Below, in pieces: positions 52,855 to 60,327 of a stretch of 64,000 nucleotides of DNA (position 1 is its first letter; each line of letters starts with the position of its first letter). The DNA is from Lachnospiraceae bacterium (GTDB lineage Bacteria; Bacillota; Clostridia; Lachnospirales; Lachnospiraceae). Under the pieces are notes generated by a model. It was given only the letters and a program-made list of their open reading frames with translations, had not been told where the DNA came from and made no database searches. A program made the translations under genes and the position numbers. The stretch lies in contig JAEETA010000007.1 of NCBI GenBank assembly GCA_016286555.1, positions 1 to 64,000 on the forward strand. Reading direction: 5' to 3'.

Positions 52855-52894
52855 GTGTATATCCAATATATACACTTTGGAAACCATATGTCAA
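52855..52894 (-). promoter_or_regulatory. Promoter and operator of the GntR-ABC exporter operon
   Basis: On the minus strand TTGACA (52889-52894) is followed 16-18 bases later by overlapping TATATA/TATATT hexamers (52865-52872). The inverted repeat GTGTATAT-5-ATATACAC (52855-52875) covers the -10. Its size and TGTAT/ATACA half-sites fit YtrA-type GntR operators. Confidence 0.8.
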
Positions 52895-52908
52895 CACCAT
52901 TTTTATAA

Positions 52909-52949
52909 ATCACCAAAACAAGAGCCGGAGAGGAAACCTCTCCGGCTCT
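52909..52949 (-). terminator. Terminator of the AAA+/CbrC-like operon
   Basis: Perfect 13-pair stem AGAGCCGGAGAGG (52921-52933) with CCTCTCCGGCTCT (52937-52949), 3-base loop, then TGTTTTGG on the minus strand. It lies 12 bases beyond the CbrC-like gene stop and 15 bases before the GntR -35. Confidence 0.8.
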
Positions 52950-52961
52950 GAATACTGATAT

Positions 52962-53816
52962 TCATTCATGGATCTCTGAAAACCCGCACAGCAGCTCCCC
53001 GCACTCCTTGCAGCGAAAGAGATGGCAGATCAGCTCCCCTCTGTCGAAGCGCCCCAAGGTGGCCCCGGGATCCGTCTCCCCGTAGGCATTTAACAGCCAG
53101 TTCCAGTTCTTCTCCAGCTCCTCCATCACATCCGGCGTCAGATCCTCCGGCTCCAGATTCCCCAGGTAGACGGCGGGGGCATCGCAGTGATTCGCCCAGA
53201 AGGAAGTGTCCCTGCCGTTAATGTAGAAGGGCAGATTTCCTCTGAACACGCCGTTTTTCCCGTCAAAGATCCGGTATTCCTTTCCCAGATTTCGGAACAG
53301 GTCCTCCTGATTCTCCACCACGCATTTCGGGCAGATCTTCCTGGTTTTCTCCGCGAAGATTGCCTCGGGATCCTCGTAAGTATCGCTGTAGTACAGATCC
53401 GTCTTTTTTCCGCAGATCTCGCACTCCGCTTCCGCCACCGTCAGGGTGCCGTCGGCGATGGGAAAAGGATGATAGGGGAAGGAATAGTCGTGGATCCGCA
53501 GGACTTCCGCCGCCACCTTGTCCACATTTTCCTTCACCACCCGGGCCTCATACTCGCTCTTTTTGTCCGGCTCACTGATGAGGACCTTTTCCATCTGCAC
53601 CAGCTTCTCCCGGATATGAGGGTTGATGTAATCGCACAGCACGATCTGGTGCTTGTTCCGCACCAGCACCGCATGCTCACCGCCGCCGTAATGCAGCTCC
53701 CCCACCAGGGCTTTTCCCTTAAAGTACCCGGGGATCACCAGCATAAAGGCGGAATGATCCTCCGTAGCGAGGATATTGTAATTGCTCAGGGGTTCGATCT
53801 CTCTGGGATCCCACAT
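52962..53816 (-). CDS. CbrC family protein with N-terminal extension
   Basis: The 284-residue protein has a C-terminal 170-residue part that follows the CbrC/UPF0167 pattern: FPYHPFPIADGTL, CEICGKKTDLYYSD, ICPKCVVEN, SFWANHCDAPAVYLG and HLFRCKECGELL. Three Cys pairs suggest bound zinc. The first 110 residues are not part of that family and I cannot place them. In E. coli CbrC is linked to colicin E2 tolerance and envelope stress. Here it is the last gene of the AAA+ ATPase operon, 37 bases downstream of the 270-residue protein. Confidence 0.75.
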   Translation of the reverse strand: MWDPREIEPLSNYNILATEDHSAFMLVIPGYFKGKALVGELHYGGGEHAVLVRNKHQIVLCDYINPHIREKLVQMEKVLISEPDKKSEYEARVVKENVDKVAAEVLRIHDYSFPYHPFPIADGTLTVAEAECEICGKKTDLYYSDTYEDPEAIFAEKTRKICPKCVVENQEDLFRNLGKEYRIFDGKNGVFRGNLPFYINGRDTSFWANHCDAPAVYLGNLEPEDLTPDVMEELEKNWNWLLNAYGETDPGATLGRFDRGELICHLFRCKECGELLCGFSEIHE

Positions 53817-53853
53817 GGAATGTTCCTCCTGTTTGTTATGACAGTCCTGTCAT

Positions 53854-54666
53854 CTATGCAGTCTCTTCCGTCTCCACATAACCGTAGCGGTTCCGAAGCA
53901 TGTCAAAGGTCACTTCGTCCACGATCCGTTTTACGGTCTCAAAGCCGCAGAAATACCGACTCCTGCGCTCGTAAGCAATGATCTCGGAAAGGTGTTCCCT
54001 GACACCTTCTCCCAGATCGAGACCCATGTCGGAAAAACAGCGAACGCCGTACTCCGTATACTCTTCGAGGGAGAAGGGCTGGCAACAGAGATCGTCCACA
54101 TTCAGGAACCATCCGATGGTATTTTTCATTCGCTCGACATTTACCGCATCCATGGCGGGGACCCGGAAGATCAGGAACTGATCCTTGACGGTCTCCCGGA
54201 GTCTGGCAAACACTGCCCGCATTTCCGGCCCTTCGATGCGGTCCATCCACTTGGTGATATCGATACAGAGCACTCTGGGGTAAGAGGGTGCCGTCAGGAT
54301 CCCGTCGTTATCCAGCACGTGAAGCAGCAGATCCCGGTCCGAGGTGAGCTGCGGCCCCTCGGCCTCCACGATATCGGGGATCCGCAGGGAATAATACCCG
54401 ATGGGCAGCTCGCCTGGGCGAAAGCATATGTTCCAGAGATCCCGCAGAGTCTTCACCCAGGTCTTGTATCCGTCTCCGTCAGCGATGGAAAGGAGCACTG
54501 CACGCTTTCTGAGGGAAAAATACTCATTGGTGTAGAGTGCGGAAAAAGTATCCCGGTAATCGGCCACGTAAGCCTTTAATTCCTCGGCCCCCAGCAGCTT
54601 TTCCGTTTTTTCTTTTAGTTCCTCATAGTTCAGCTCGACATCTTCCATTTTCTTTTCCTCTTGCAT
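53854..54666 (-). CDS. Paralogue of the N-terminal domain of the adjacent AAA+ ATPase
   Basis: The 270-residue protein has no ATPase motif. Over most of its length it aligns with residues about 120-355 of the next gene's product. Examples are FSLRKRAVLLSIADGDGYKTW against FFSRCAILFSISGGDGFSRY, and EYTEYGVRCFSDMGLDLGEG followed by YFCGFETVKRIVDE against QYAQFAVQLLSRTGYQVEDG followed by HFYGFRSVEMLTED. It is therefore a free-standing copy of the ATPase's own regulatory or substrate domain. Such a partner may form mixed complexes with the ATPase (inference). It lies 17 bases downstream. Confidence 0.75.
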   Translation of the reverse strand: MQEEKKMEDVELNYEELKEKTEKLLGAEELKAYVADYRDTFSALYTNEYFSLRKRAVLLSIADGDGYKTWVKTLRDLWNICFRPGELPIGYYSLRIPDIVEAEGPQLTSDRDLLLHVLDNDGILTAPSYPRVLCIDITKWMDRIEGPEMRAVFARLRETVKDQFLIFRVPAMDAVNVERMKNTIGWFLNVDDLCCQPFSLEEYTEYGVRCFSDMGLDLGEGVREHLSEIIAYERRSRYFCGFETVKRIVDEVTFDMLRNRYGYVETEETA

Positions 54667-54683
54667 GAAAGGTGATCAGACCA

Positions 54684-56690
54684 TCAGACGAATCCCAGCC
54701 TGGTCTTCTTTTGCAGCAGTTCCTTGAATTCCTCCGCAGACTCCGCCTTCCGGAAATCGTCCGCCGTCAGGGTGATGAGGGATGCATCCAGTGGTCTGCC
54801 GCCCAGCTGAGCCTGTACCCGGAGGGCAGCCTTGGCTGCGGTGCGCTCATAGAGATTCCGCACAAAGCGGGCGTTGGAGAAGGACTCGCTTTCCAGCACC
54901 TCCTGCGACAGCGCCATGAAATATTCCTTCGCCGCATCTGCCAGGTCGTCTTTGACCTGATAGGTCTTTGTCGCCATGCTCATGAAGATCCGGTAGAGCT
55001 CGTCTCTGGTAAAGTTTCGGAACTTGATCTCGTGAGGGATCCTGCTCTTTAAGCCGGGATTGGCCTCCAGCATTTCCTTCATGCGGTCGGAGTAGCCGGA
55101 GAAGATCACGATGAAATCCTGCCGGTGGTTTTCCATCTGGGTCAGCAGAGTATCCAGAGCCTCCTTGCCGAAATCCCGCTCGTCATTGTTGCGGTACAGG
55201 GTGTAGGCCTCGTCGATGAAAAGCACGGAACCGTAGGCATCCCTGCAGATGGCATTGGTGATGGGCGCCGTCTCGCCGATGTATTTTCCCACGAATTCCC
55301 TGCCGGAGCGCTCGAAGAACTGCCCCTTGGAAAGGACGTTCCGCTCCTTCAGCACCTTCCCCAGGAGTCTGGCCACGGTAGTCTTGCCGGTGCCGGGATT
55401 TCCCGTAAAGAGCATGTGCATGCAGGGTTTCTGATCGGCGGGCATTCTCGAGGAAACCTCCAATTGCGCCAGGATCTCGTCCACACGCTCCCGGATCTCG
55501 TCGATGCCGATCATTTCGTCCAGCCCCTCCAGGCCGCCCTGGTCCTGTCTGCAGCGAGCCAGCATGGGTGCCAGGTCTTCCTCCCGGATGGTTTTTCTGT
55601 CTTTTAAGTCGAACCCGACCTCCTGCGACATAGCTCTCCTCCTTATCTCCGTCCGCTGCTTCTGCACCAGGATATCCTCCGTCAGCATTTCCACGGAGCG
55701 GAAGCCGTAAAAGTGTTTCTGATTGCGTTTCTGGATGATCAGCTCTTCCAGCTCATCCCGGGCCCCGTCTTCCACCTGATATCCTGTACGGGAAAGAAGC
55801 TGCACCGCAAACTGCGCGTATTGCTCGGTGGTAAAGGGCGGTACATCGATGACGATGAGAGGATAGACCTCCCGGATGGCCCGCAGGACCCGCTCCTTCT
55901 CCGCGCCTTCCATGTAGGGGATCTTAAACACGGGCAGAACCTCACTGCCGTTTTCCCGCATTTCCGTCATGAACTCATGGAACCTGGCCGTACCCGCATC
56001 CACCGTCTTGAAGGTCAGGTCAAAGGCCACCATCTGTCCCTTCATCTGACTCTCTCCGATGATGGAAGTCATTTCCTCATAGGGACGATCCTTTTTCACC
56101 TCCCGGATTTTGGACGTCCTCCCCTGGATATCCCGGACATCGCAAAGGTAAAGCACCTGCCGCAAAGTGGAGATGTAGCGGGAAAACCCGTCTCCTCCCG
56201 AGATGGAGAAAAGAATGGCGCAGCGGGAGAAGAATTCCTGCTGACACTCCGCTCCGGGCGAGGTGGAAATGGCGACAATGTCGGCACAGAGCTTTTTAAA
56301 ATCCTCCATGCCCACCAGGGTGTCCAGATTCGTCATGGTAAAAATGCTCCGGATTTTCTCCGGGCCACCCCCTTCGTCGTCCTCTTCCGCATCCTCGGGA
56401 TCTTCTCCCCCGGTACTCGTAATATCCGCAACGGAATAAAAGGACTCTTCCGAAAGGTCCAGCGCCTTCCAAAGCTCCTCCGCGATGGTATTCAGGCAAT
56501 GCTCTCTGGTGTTCAATACGCTGAATTCCAGGGACCGGCACGCCTCCTTGTGCTCGTCAAAGAGGTCCTGACGAAAGATCTTCCGGTAATGGTCCAGCAC
56601 ATAATCATCGATCTGTTTTTCTCCGATCTTCCGTCTGTCCTGAGGACCGAAGAAAAACATCATCTTAAAGACAGTCACTTTATCATTCAT
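54684..56690 (-). CDS. CbxX/SpoVK-type AAA+ ATPase with large N-terminal domain
   Basis: The 668-residue protein has an unrecognised N-terminal region (1-375) and a single AAA+ domain of the CbxX/CfqX/SpoVK family: IGIDEIRERVDEILAQLEVSS, Walker A GNPGTGKTT, the pore-like GREFVGKYIGETA, Walker B VLFIDEAYTLY, and sensor residues in FIVIFSGYSDRM. Such ATPases remodel or activate protein complexes. An acidic patch EDAEEDDEGGG lies near residue 100. It follows the small protein gene by two bases. A paralogue of its N-terminal half is encoded next. Confidence 0.9.
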   Translation of the reverse strand: MNDKVTVFKMMFFFGPQDRRKIGEKQIDDYVLDHYRKIFRQDLFDEHKEACRSLEFSVLNTREHCLNTIAEELWKALDLSEESFYSVADITSTGGEDPEDAEEDDEGGGPEKIRSIFTMTNLDTLVGMEDFKKLCADIVAISTSPGAECQQEFFSRCAILFSISGGDGFSRYISTLRQVLYLCDVRDIQGRTSKIREVKKDRPYEEMTSIIGESQMKGQMVAFDLTFKTVDAGTARFHEFMTEMRENGSEVLPVFKIPYMEGAEKERVLRAIREVYPLIVIDVPPFTTEQYAQFAVQLLSRTGYQVEDGARDELEELIIQKRNQKHFYGFRSVEMLTEDILVQKQRTEIRRRAMSQEVGFDLKDRKTIREEDLAPMLARCRQDQGGLEGLDEMIGIDEIRERVDEILAQLEVSSRMPADQKPCMHMLFTGNPGTGKTTVARLLGKVLKERNVLSKGQFFERSGREFVGKYIGETAPITNAICRDAYGSVLFIDEAYTLYRNNDERDFGKEALDTLLTQMENHRQDFIVIFSGYSDRMKEMLEANPGLKSRIPHEIKFRNFTRDELYRIFMSMATKTYQVKDDLADAAKEYFMALSQEVLESESFSNARFVRNLYERTAAKAALRVQAQLGGRPLDASLITLTADDFRKAESAEEFKELLQKKTRLGFV

Positions 56691-56692
56691 GC

Positions 56693-56950
56693 TTAGGATT
56701 CCTTCACGATAACGCCCTTTGTCTTCAGCTCCTCCACGGCATCGTATCCGCCGGCTGCCAGGATCCGTCCCCTTTCATCCACCTCCACGGCGGTGCGGAC
56801 ATGGTCGGAATTCATGCTCCATATGTGTTCTTCCACGAAAAAGCCGCCTCCCGTGCGGGGTTTTTGCTCAAAGGAAGTATCCTCCATCCATTCCGTCCGG
56901 TGGATGATCTCCATCAGTTCCTCTGCAGTGATCGTTTTCTGTTCGCTCAT
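56693..56950 (-). CDS. Small acidic protein, unknown function
   Basis: The 85-residue protein starts MSEQKTITAEELMEIIHRTE and ends VEELKTKGVIVKES. No motif is recognised. ATG 56950 has GGGAGG upstream; the frame open to 57190 would cross a promoter. It is the first gene of the AAA+ operon, two bases before the ATPase gene, and may be an adaptor for it (inference from position). Confidence 0.7.
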   Translation of the reverse strand: MSEQKTITAEELMEIIHRTEWMEDTSFEQKPRTGGGFFVEEHIWSMNSDHVRTAVEVDERGRILAAGGYDAVEELKTKGVIVKES

Positions 56951-56990
56951 GTATCCGCCTCCCTTCAAAACGGGGCGTTCCCCCAAAGAT

Positions 56991-56999
56991 ATTATATCA
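56991..56999 (-). promoter_or_regulatory. Extended -10 promoter for the AAA+ operon
   Basis: TGA-TATAAT on the minus strand, 41 bases before ATG 56950, is a perfect -10 with the TGn extension; the -35 region is weak (TTACCC at 19 bases). Confidence 0.6.
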
Positions 57000-57067
57000 C
57001 CCGGAAGGGCGTAATGGGTAATTCGACGGAGTTTCCCGATTTTTTTCCTGTTTTTTGTGCGTTTTCT

Positions 57068-57096
57068 TTGCCAGAACAGGGTTCCTTGTGTAAAAT
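57068..57096 (+). promoter_or_regulatory. Promoter of the TerB-like gene
   Basis: TTGCCA (57068-57073), 17-base spacer, TAAAAT (57091-57096), about 53 bases before ATG 57150. It is divergent from the AAA+ promoter in the same 200-base interval. Confidence 0.55.
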
Positions 57097-57149
57097 GGGT
57101 ATATAACAAAAAACGGCTCCCGCAAGGGGCGCCCACAAGGAGGATTTCT

Positions 57150-57593
57150 ATGTCTGTTTTTGATGATACCTTACAGAGAATCGTTAACATGGACGACAGG
57201 GAGAAAATGGCTCTGGCCGCTTCCAGCTTCCGGGATGTCTATCCTGCAATGTGCCGTTTCGATGACGAGCCCGACGCAGACGGACATTACATCTTCACCA
57301 TCATCCTTGCCGGCGTTCTGGCTGCAGACGGCAAGTTCAATGATTATGAGCTGGGCATGGCTGCCGGCATCCTGAAGGCCGTAGGATATGATTTCTCCTC
57401 TGACGAGCTTGCCAATATCCTGGCAAAGATCCTGAAGGGCCTGGATGTTTACAAGATCATCGGCAACTTCAACAATACGCTTGATGAGGATGAGAACGTT
57501 GCATTCGTCACCCTGGTGGCTACCATCTGCTCCATCGATGACAGGATCAGCAAGGAAGAGGTGGCTCTGATCCGCGATCTGCTGGAGGGCTGA
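57150..57593 (+). CDS. TerB-like (tellurite resistance/DUF533-type) protein
   Basis: The 147-residue, all-helical acidic protein has IILAGVLAADGKFNDYELGM and FVTLVATICSIDDRISKEEV, the two DG/D-x(n)-E repeats of the TerB fold that bind metal or phosphate. ATG 57150 has a perfect AAGGAGG seven bases upstream; an in-frame ATG at 57057 lacks one. It is a single-gene plus-strand unit between two minus-strand operons, with its own promoter and terminator. TerB domains occur with vWA, AAA and kinase genes in Ter stress systems, which is also the context here. Confidence 0.78.
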   Translation: MSVFDDTLQRIVNMDDREKMALAASSFRDVYPAMCRFDDEPDADGHYIFTIILAGVLAADGKFNDYELGMAAGILKAVGYDFSSDELANILAKILKGLDVYKIIGNFNNTLDEDENVAFVTLVATICSIDDRISKEEVALIRDLLEG

Positions 57594-57625
57594 TCCGGCC
57601 GCTGACTGTTTTCCTGATATATTCG

Positions 57626-57662
57626 AAGAACCGGAAGAGCATTGCTCTCCCGGTTCTTTTTG
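57626..57662 (+). terminator. Terminator of the TerB-like gene
   Basis: AAGAACCGG-a-AGAGC (57626-57640) pairs with GCTCT-c-CCGGTTCTT (57644-57658) around a 3-base loop, followed by TT and more T residues on the plus strand. On the minus strand the tail is not T-rich, so I see no clear terminator for the M48 gene. Confidence 0.82.
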
Positions 57663-57714
57663 GTTGTATCAGTTTGGCAATCGGCTGCCGTGCTTGCACG
57701 GCGTCACCGGTTTT

Positions 57715-58596
57715 TCAATATCTGGAGTAGGACACCCCCAGCTCCTGCAACTTGGCGATGCGGTCATGAGGCTCGGGATGGGAGGAATACAGCGCCTTGA
57801 AGAAGGAACTCTTGGGTTTCCCCCAGGTGATGGTATCCAGCGCTGCTGCCAGATGATCGCCGTACCCGATCTCGTAGGCATACCGGTCCGCCTCGTACTC
57901 ATTGGCTCTGCTGGACCACATCAGGAAGAGCATGCAGAATTTCGTCCACAGGAAGACCAGCAGTGCGGAGAATATATCCAGCAGTCCGAAGATCAGACCC
58001 ACGATATCATCCCCATCCTTCCGGAAGAGATTCAGGGTCGCCCAGGCCGCCTTGATGTAGTAGAACACCCGAAGGACCAGCAGGAATGTGGTAATGATGA
58101 TATTTCCGCCGCCGATCATCAGCTGGATCACGGTATGATGCATGGCCAGATGCCCCAGCTCGTGAACCAGGATGCCTTCGATCATCTCCTCCGGCAGATC
58201 CAGCAGCCCCTCCGTCACGCAGACAGTCCGCTTTCCGATGGCATAGGCGTTGGGTTCCGGATCATGCATGACCTTCAGGATGATCACATCGGGAAGGGCG
58301 TTGCCGGATTTTTTCTCCGCCGCTGCCTGCACCCGCTGTATGATGGGGGTGATCTTCTCCCGCATGTCCAGTCGCCGCATTTTCCGTGCTCCGGCGAAAA
58401 ATCCCAGAGCCCACTCCCCCAGAGGAGAGAGGGACAGGAGCACGCTGACGACATAAGCAATACCCACATATACCATCTTCCGAGGCTCACCGTCGGAAAA
58501 CCAGACGATGATCAGGGCCGCATTCAGGAAGAAAAACACGATGGATCCCAGATTGCTGAGCCGAAAGATACTTTTGAGCACATGGAACAGATACAT
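57715..58596 (-). CDS. M48 family metalloprotease (HtpX-like)
   Basis: The 293-residue membrane protein has the zinc motif HELGHLAMHH (HExxH) and the third ligand Glu in RANEYEADRYAYEIG. Hydrophobic helices lie at about residues 18-57 and in two further stretches (155-215). HtpX-type proteases degrade or clip membrane proteins under stress. It is the last gene of the vWA-PP2C-kinase operon, three bases after the zinc-finger membrane protein gene. The 121 bases downstream hold only the TerB terminator and a GCCGTGC-TT-GCACGGC palindrome at 57687-57702. Confidence 0.9.
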   Translation of the reverse strand: MYLFHVLKSIFRLSNLGSIVFFFLNAALIIVWFSDGEPRKMVYVGIAYVVSVLLSLSPLGEWALGFFAGARKMRRLDMREKITPIIQRVQAAAEKKSGNALPDVIILKVMHDPEPNAYAIGKRTVCVTEGLLDLPEEMIEGILVHELGHLAMHHTVIQLMIGGGNIIITTFLLVLRVFYYIKAAWATLNLFRKDGDDIVGLIFGLLDIFSALLVFLWTKFCMLFLMWSSRANEYEADRYAYEIGYGDHLAAALDTITWGKPKSSFFKALYSSHPEPHDRIAKLQELGVSYSRY

Positions 58597-58599
58597 AGA

Positions 58600-59322
58600 T
58601 CACTCTCCTGCCTTGTTTTCTCTGCGTTCCCGCACTGCCTGCTCGAAGGGGGATAAGGCTTCCCCGGCGTCCTCTGCAGGATCCTCTGTGAGACCACCCG
58701 CCGGGTCTTCCGTGAGATCCTCTGCGGCATTCGCTGCGGGGTCTTCCGTCTCCAACGTCTGCGGATACTGTACTTCCAGTCTGTCCGCTGTCTCCCGGTA
58801 ATGCCGGACGCTCAGGCCGATCCAGATGATCAGCGGGATCAGAACGACAGCCAGAACCACCCTGCGAATAGTGCGGCTCCAGTAGCTCCGGGCATACTCT
58901 CTTGCCTTGCGATCCGACGCAGCTTTGGAGAGCTCCCGGGCCTTGCGCTCTGCCTCGGCCTTTGCTTTCTCTGCCGCCAGACGCTCTGCTTCCAGTCTCT
59001 CCACTTCCGCTTTCGCCGCTTCTATCCCGGAGGCCGCCTCTTTTTTCAATGCGGTAAATGCATCCGTCTTTGCTTTCTCTTTGGAAAATTCGGGCGTGCT
59101 GTGGGAAGTACCCTCTGCTTTGGGCGGTTTCGGTGAAACGACCTTTTCCTCCGGCTCCGGTTTTTTGATGGGTTTCGGCCGAAATTTTTCCGCCGGAGGG
59201 GCCTCATGCTTCGGCGGATCGGGGCGCATGGAAACCCCGGCCGGCCTTGCCGCACCGCAGATATCGCATTCCGTTAAGGAATCATCATTATATGCATCAC
59301 ACTGCGGACATTGCCAGCTCAT
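58600..59322 (-). CDS. RanBP2-type zinc-finger, coiled-coil membrane protein
   Basis: The 240-residue protein starts with W3-x-C5-x2-C8-x3-N12-x6-C19-x2-C22, exactly the RanBP2-type zinc-finger pattern. A proline-rich linker follows (residues 28-75), then an alanine/glutamate-rich coiled coil (about 95-150) and one membrane helix (about 158-178). An acidic repeat-rich external tail has three EDPA-type copies (AAEDLTEDPAGGLTEDPAED). The cytoplasmic finger could bind a protein or RNA partner of the kinase. I do not know the full-length family. It is 18 bases downstream of the PWPEH-repeat gene. Confidence 0.72.
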   Translation of the reverse strand: MSWQCPQCDAYNDDSLTECDICGAARPAGVSMRPDPPKHEAPPAEKFRPKPIKKPEPEEKVVSPKPPKAEGTSHSTPEFSKEKAKTDAFTALKKEAASGIEAAKAEVERLEAERLAAEKAKAEAERKARELSKAASDRKAREYARSYWSRTIRRVVLAVVLIPLIIWIGLSVRHYRETADRLEVQYPQTLETEDPAANAAEDLTEDPAGGLTEDPAEDAGEALSPFEQAVRERRENKAGE

Positions 59323-59340
59323 CTAAGCCTCCTGCGTTTC

Positions 59341-59634
59341 CTACACCTTGCGGGCCATCTTTTGCACCACAAGCATTTCCGAACGCAAAAACCGTCCGGA
59401 TCCGTCCTCTTTGTAGAAGGTATAGCCCTTCACCCCGGAGAGCACGGTCTGCTCCGAACTCACATATCCCATGGATTTCAGAGCCTTTTTGTCAAATTCG
59501 ATGCCATGCTCCGGCCAGGGCTTCGCAAATCCCTTCGCCACAGCAGCCTTTTTATCCTCTTTGTTCTTCTTCCGCAACCGATAGGAGAGCTTTATCGCCT
59601 CCCAGTCGGAAAAAGCAACCGCGGTCTCTTTCAT
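59341..59634 (-). CDS. Small protein made of one PWPEH repeat (kinase-tail homologue)
   Basis: The 97-residue protein has a basic N-terminus (RLRKKNKEDKKA) and, at residues 39-97, one copy of the repeat found three times in the kinase tail: PWPEHGIEFD, KSMGYVSS, GVKGYTFYKEDGSG, EMLVVQKMARK. The last ten residues match the third kinase repeat almost exactly (VVQKMARK). It is encoded directly after the kinase gene with no gap, so it is likely to be made in parallel. It could be a competitor, adaptor or substrate of the kinase (inference). Confidence 0.75.
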   Translation of the reverse strand: MKETAVAFSDWEAIKLSYRLRKKNKEDKKAAVAKGFAKPWPEHGIEFDKKALKSMGYVSSEQTVLSGVKGYTFYKEDGSGRFLRSEMLVVQKMARKV

Positions 59635-60327
59635 TTACTCTTTCCTCGCCATTTTCTGCACCACAGCCATCTCTGCGCGGATGAACTGATCGCTGCCGTC
59701 GGGGCGGCTGAACCGGTATCCGTTCACCCCACCGATGGTATCTCTGGCCACGGCGGAAAATCCCTTCTTTCCGATGACCTCCGGATCAAAGGTGATCCGA
59801 TGCTCCGGCCAGGGATCGCACAGCTTCACACCGCCGGATACGGGGCCGTGAGTTGTCGTCTCCTTTTTCGTTTCCGGTGCAGGTTTGGGCACTGTCGTCT
59901 CTTTCCTTGCTTCCGGGGCCGCAGCCTTCGTTCCTGCGGAAGGAGAAGAGGCACTTCCGCCCCCGGCGTAGCCCATGCCCACCACCATTTCCTTCCGGAA
60001 GAAGGTGTAGGTGGAATCCGCACGATAGAAACGATATCCCTTGATGCCGTCCATGAGGAAACGGCTCACGCCGACGAATCCGCGGCTCTTGATCTTCTCG
60101 ACATTGAAGGAAATGCCGTGCTCCTCCCAGGGATCTTCAAATCCCAGGCTGCGCTTCAGCAGTCCTTCCAGGGCCAGTTCCACCTTGGAAAGGACTCTCT
60201 TTTTGCCGTCAGAGGAGGTGAGCTCATACTTTTTCTCGGAGCCCTCCGTCACTTTTTTCAGCCCCTCGATGCCGCGCTTTTCAAAGGCCTCCGCATCCAG
60301 GATGATCTCATGCTCCGGCCAGGGTTC
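59344..60327 (-). repeat. Four copies of the PWPEH protein repeat
   Basis: Copies lie at 60160-60327 (kinase residues 311-366), 59968-60135 (375-430), 59647-59817 (481-537) and 59344-59520 (small protein 39-97). Shared features are PW-x-EH-x-I, an acidic residue just after, K/R-G-F/Y/I about ten residues on, G-V/I-K/N-G-Y-x-F, and a closing EM-x-VV. Copy 1 is most diverged. The DNA has drifted enough that only the protein pattern is obvious. Confidence 0.8.

Noticed and set aside
56951-57190. N-terminal extension of the small protein upstream of the AAA+ ATPase
   Set aside because: It crosses the extended -10 promoter at 56991-56999 and the divergent TerB promoter; ATG 56950 has the binding site.
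57687-57702. GCCGTGC-TT-GCACGGC palindrome as terminator for the M48 gene
   Set aside because: On the minus strand it is followed by AGCCGATTG with no T-run, so it does not qualify; a 2-base loop also makes the hairpin unlikely.
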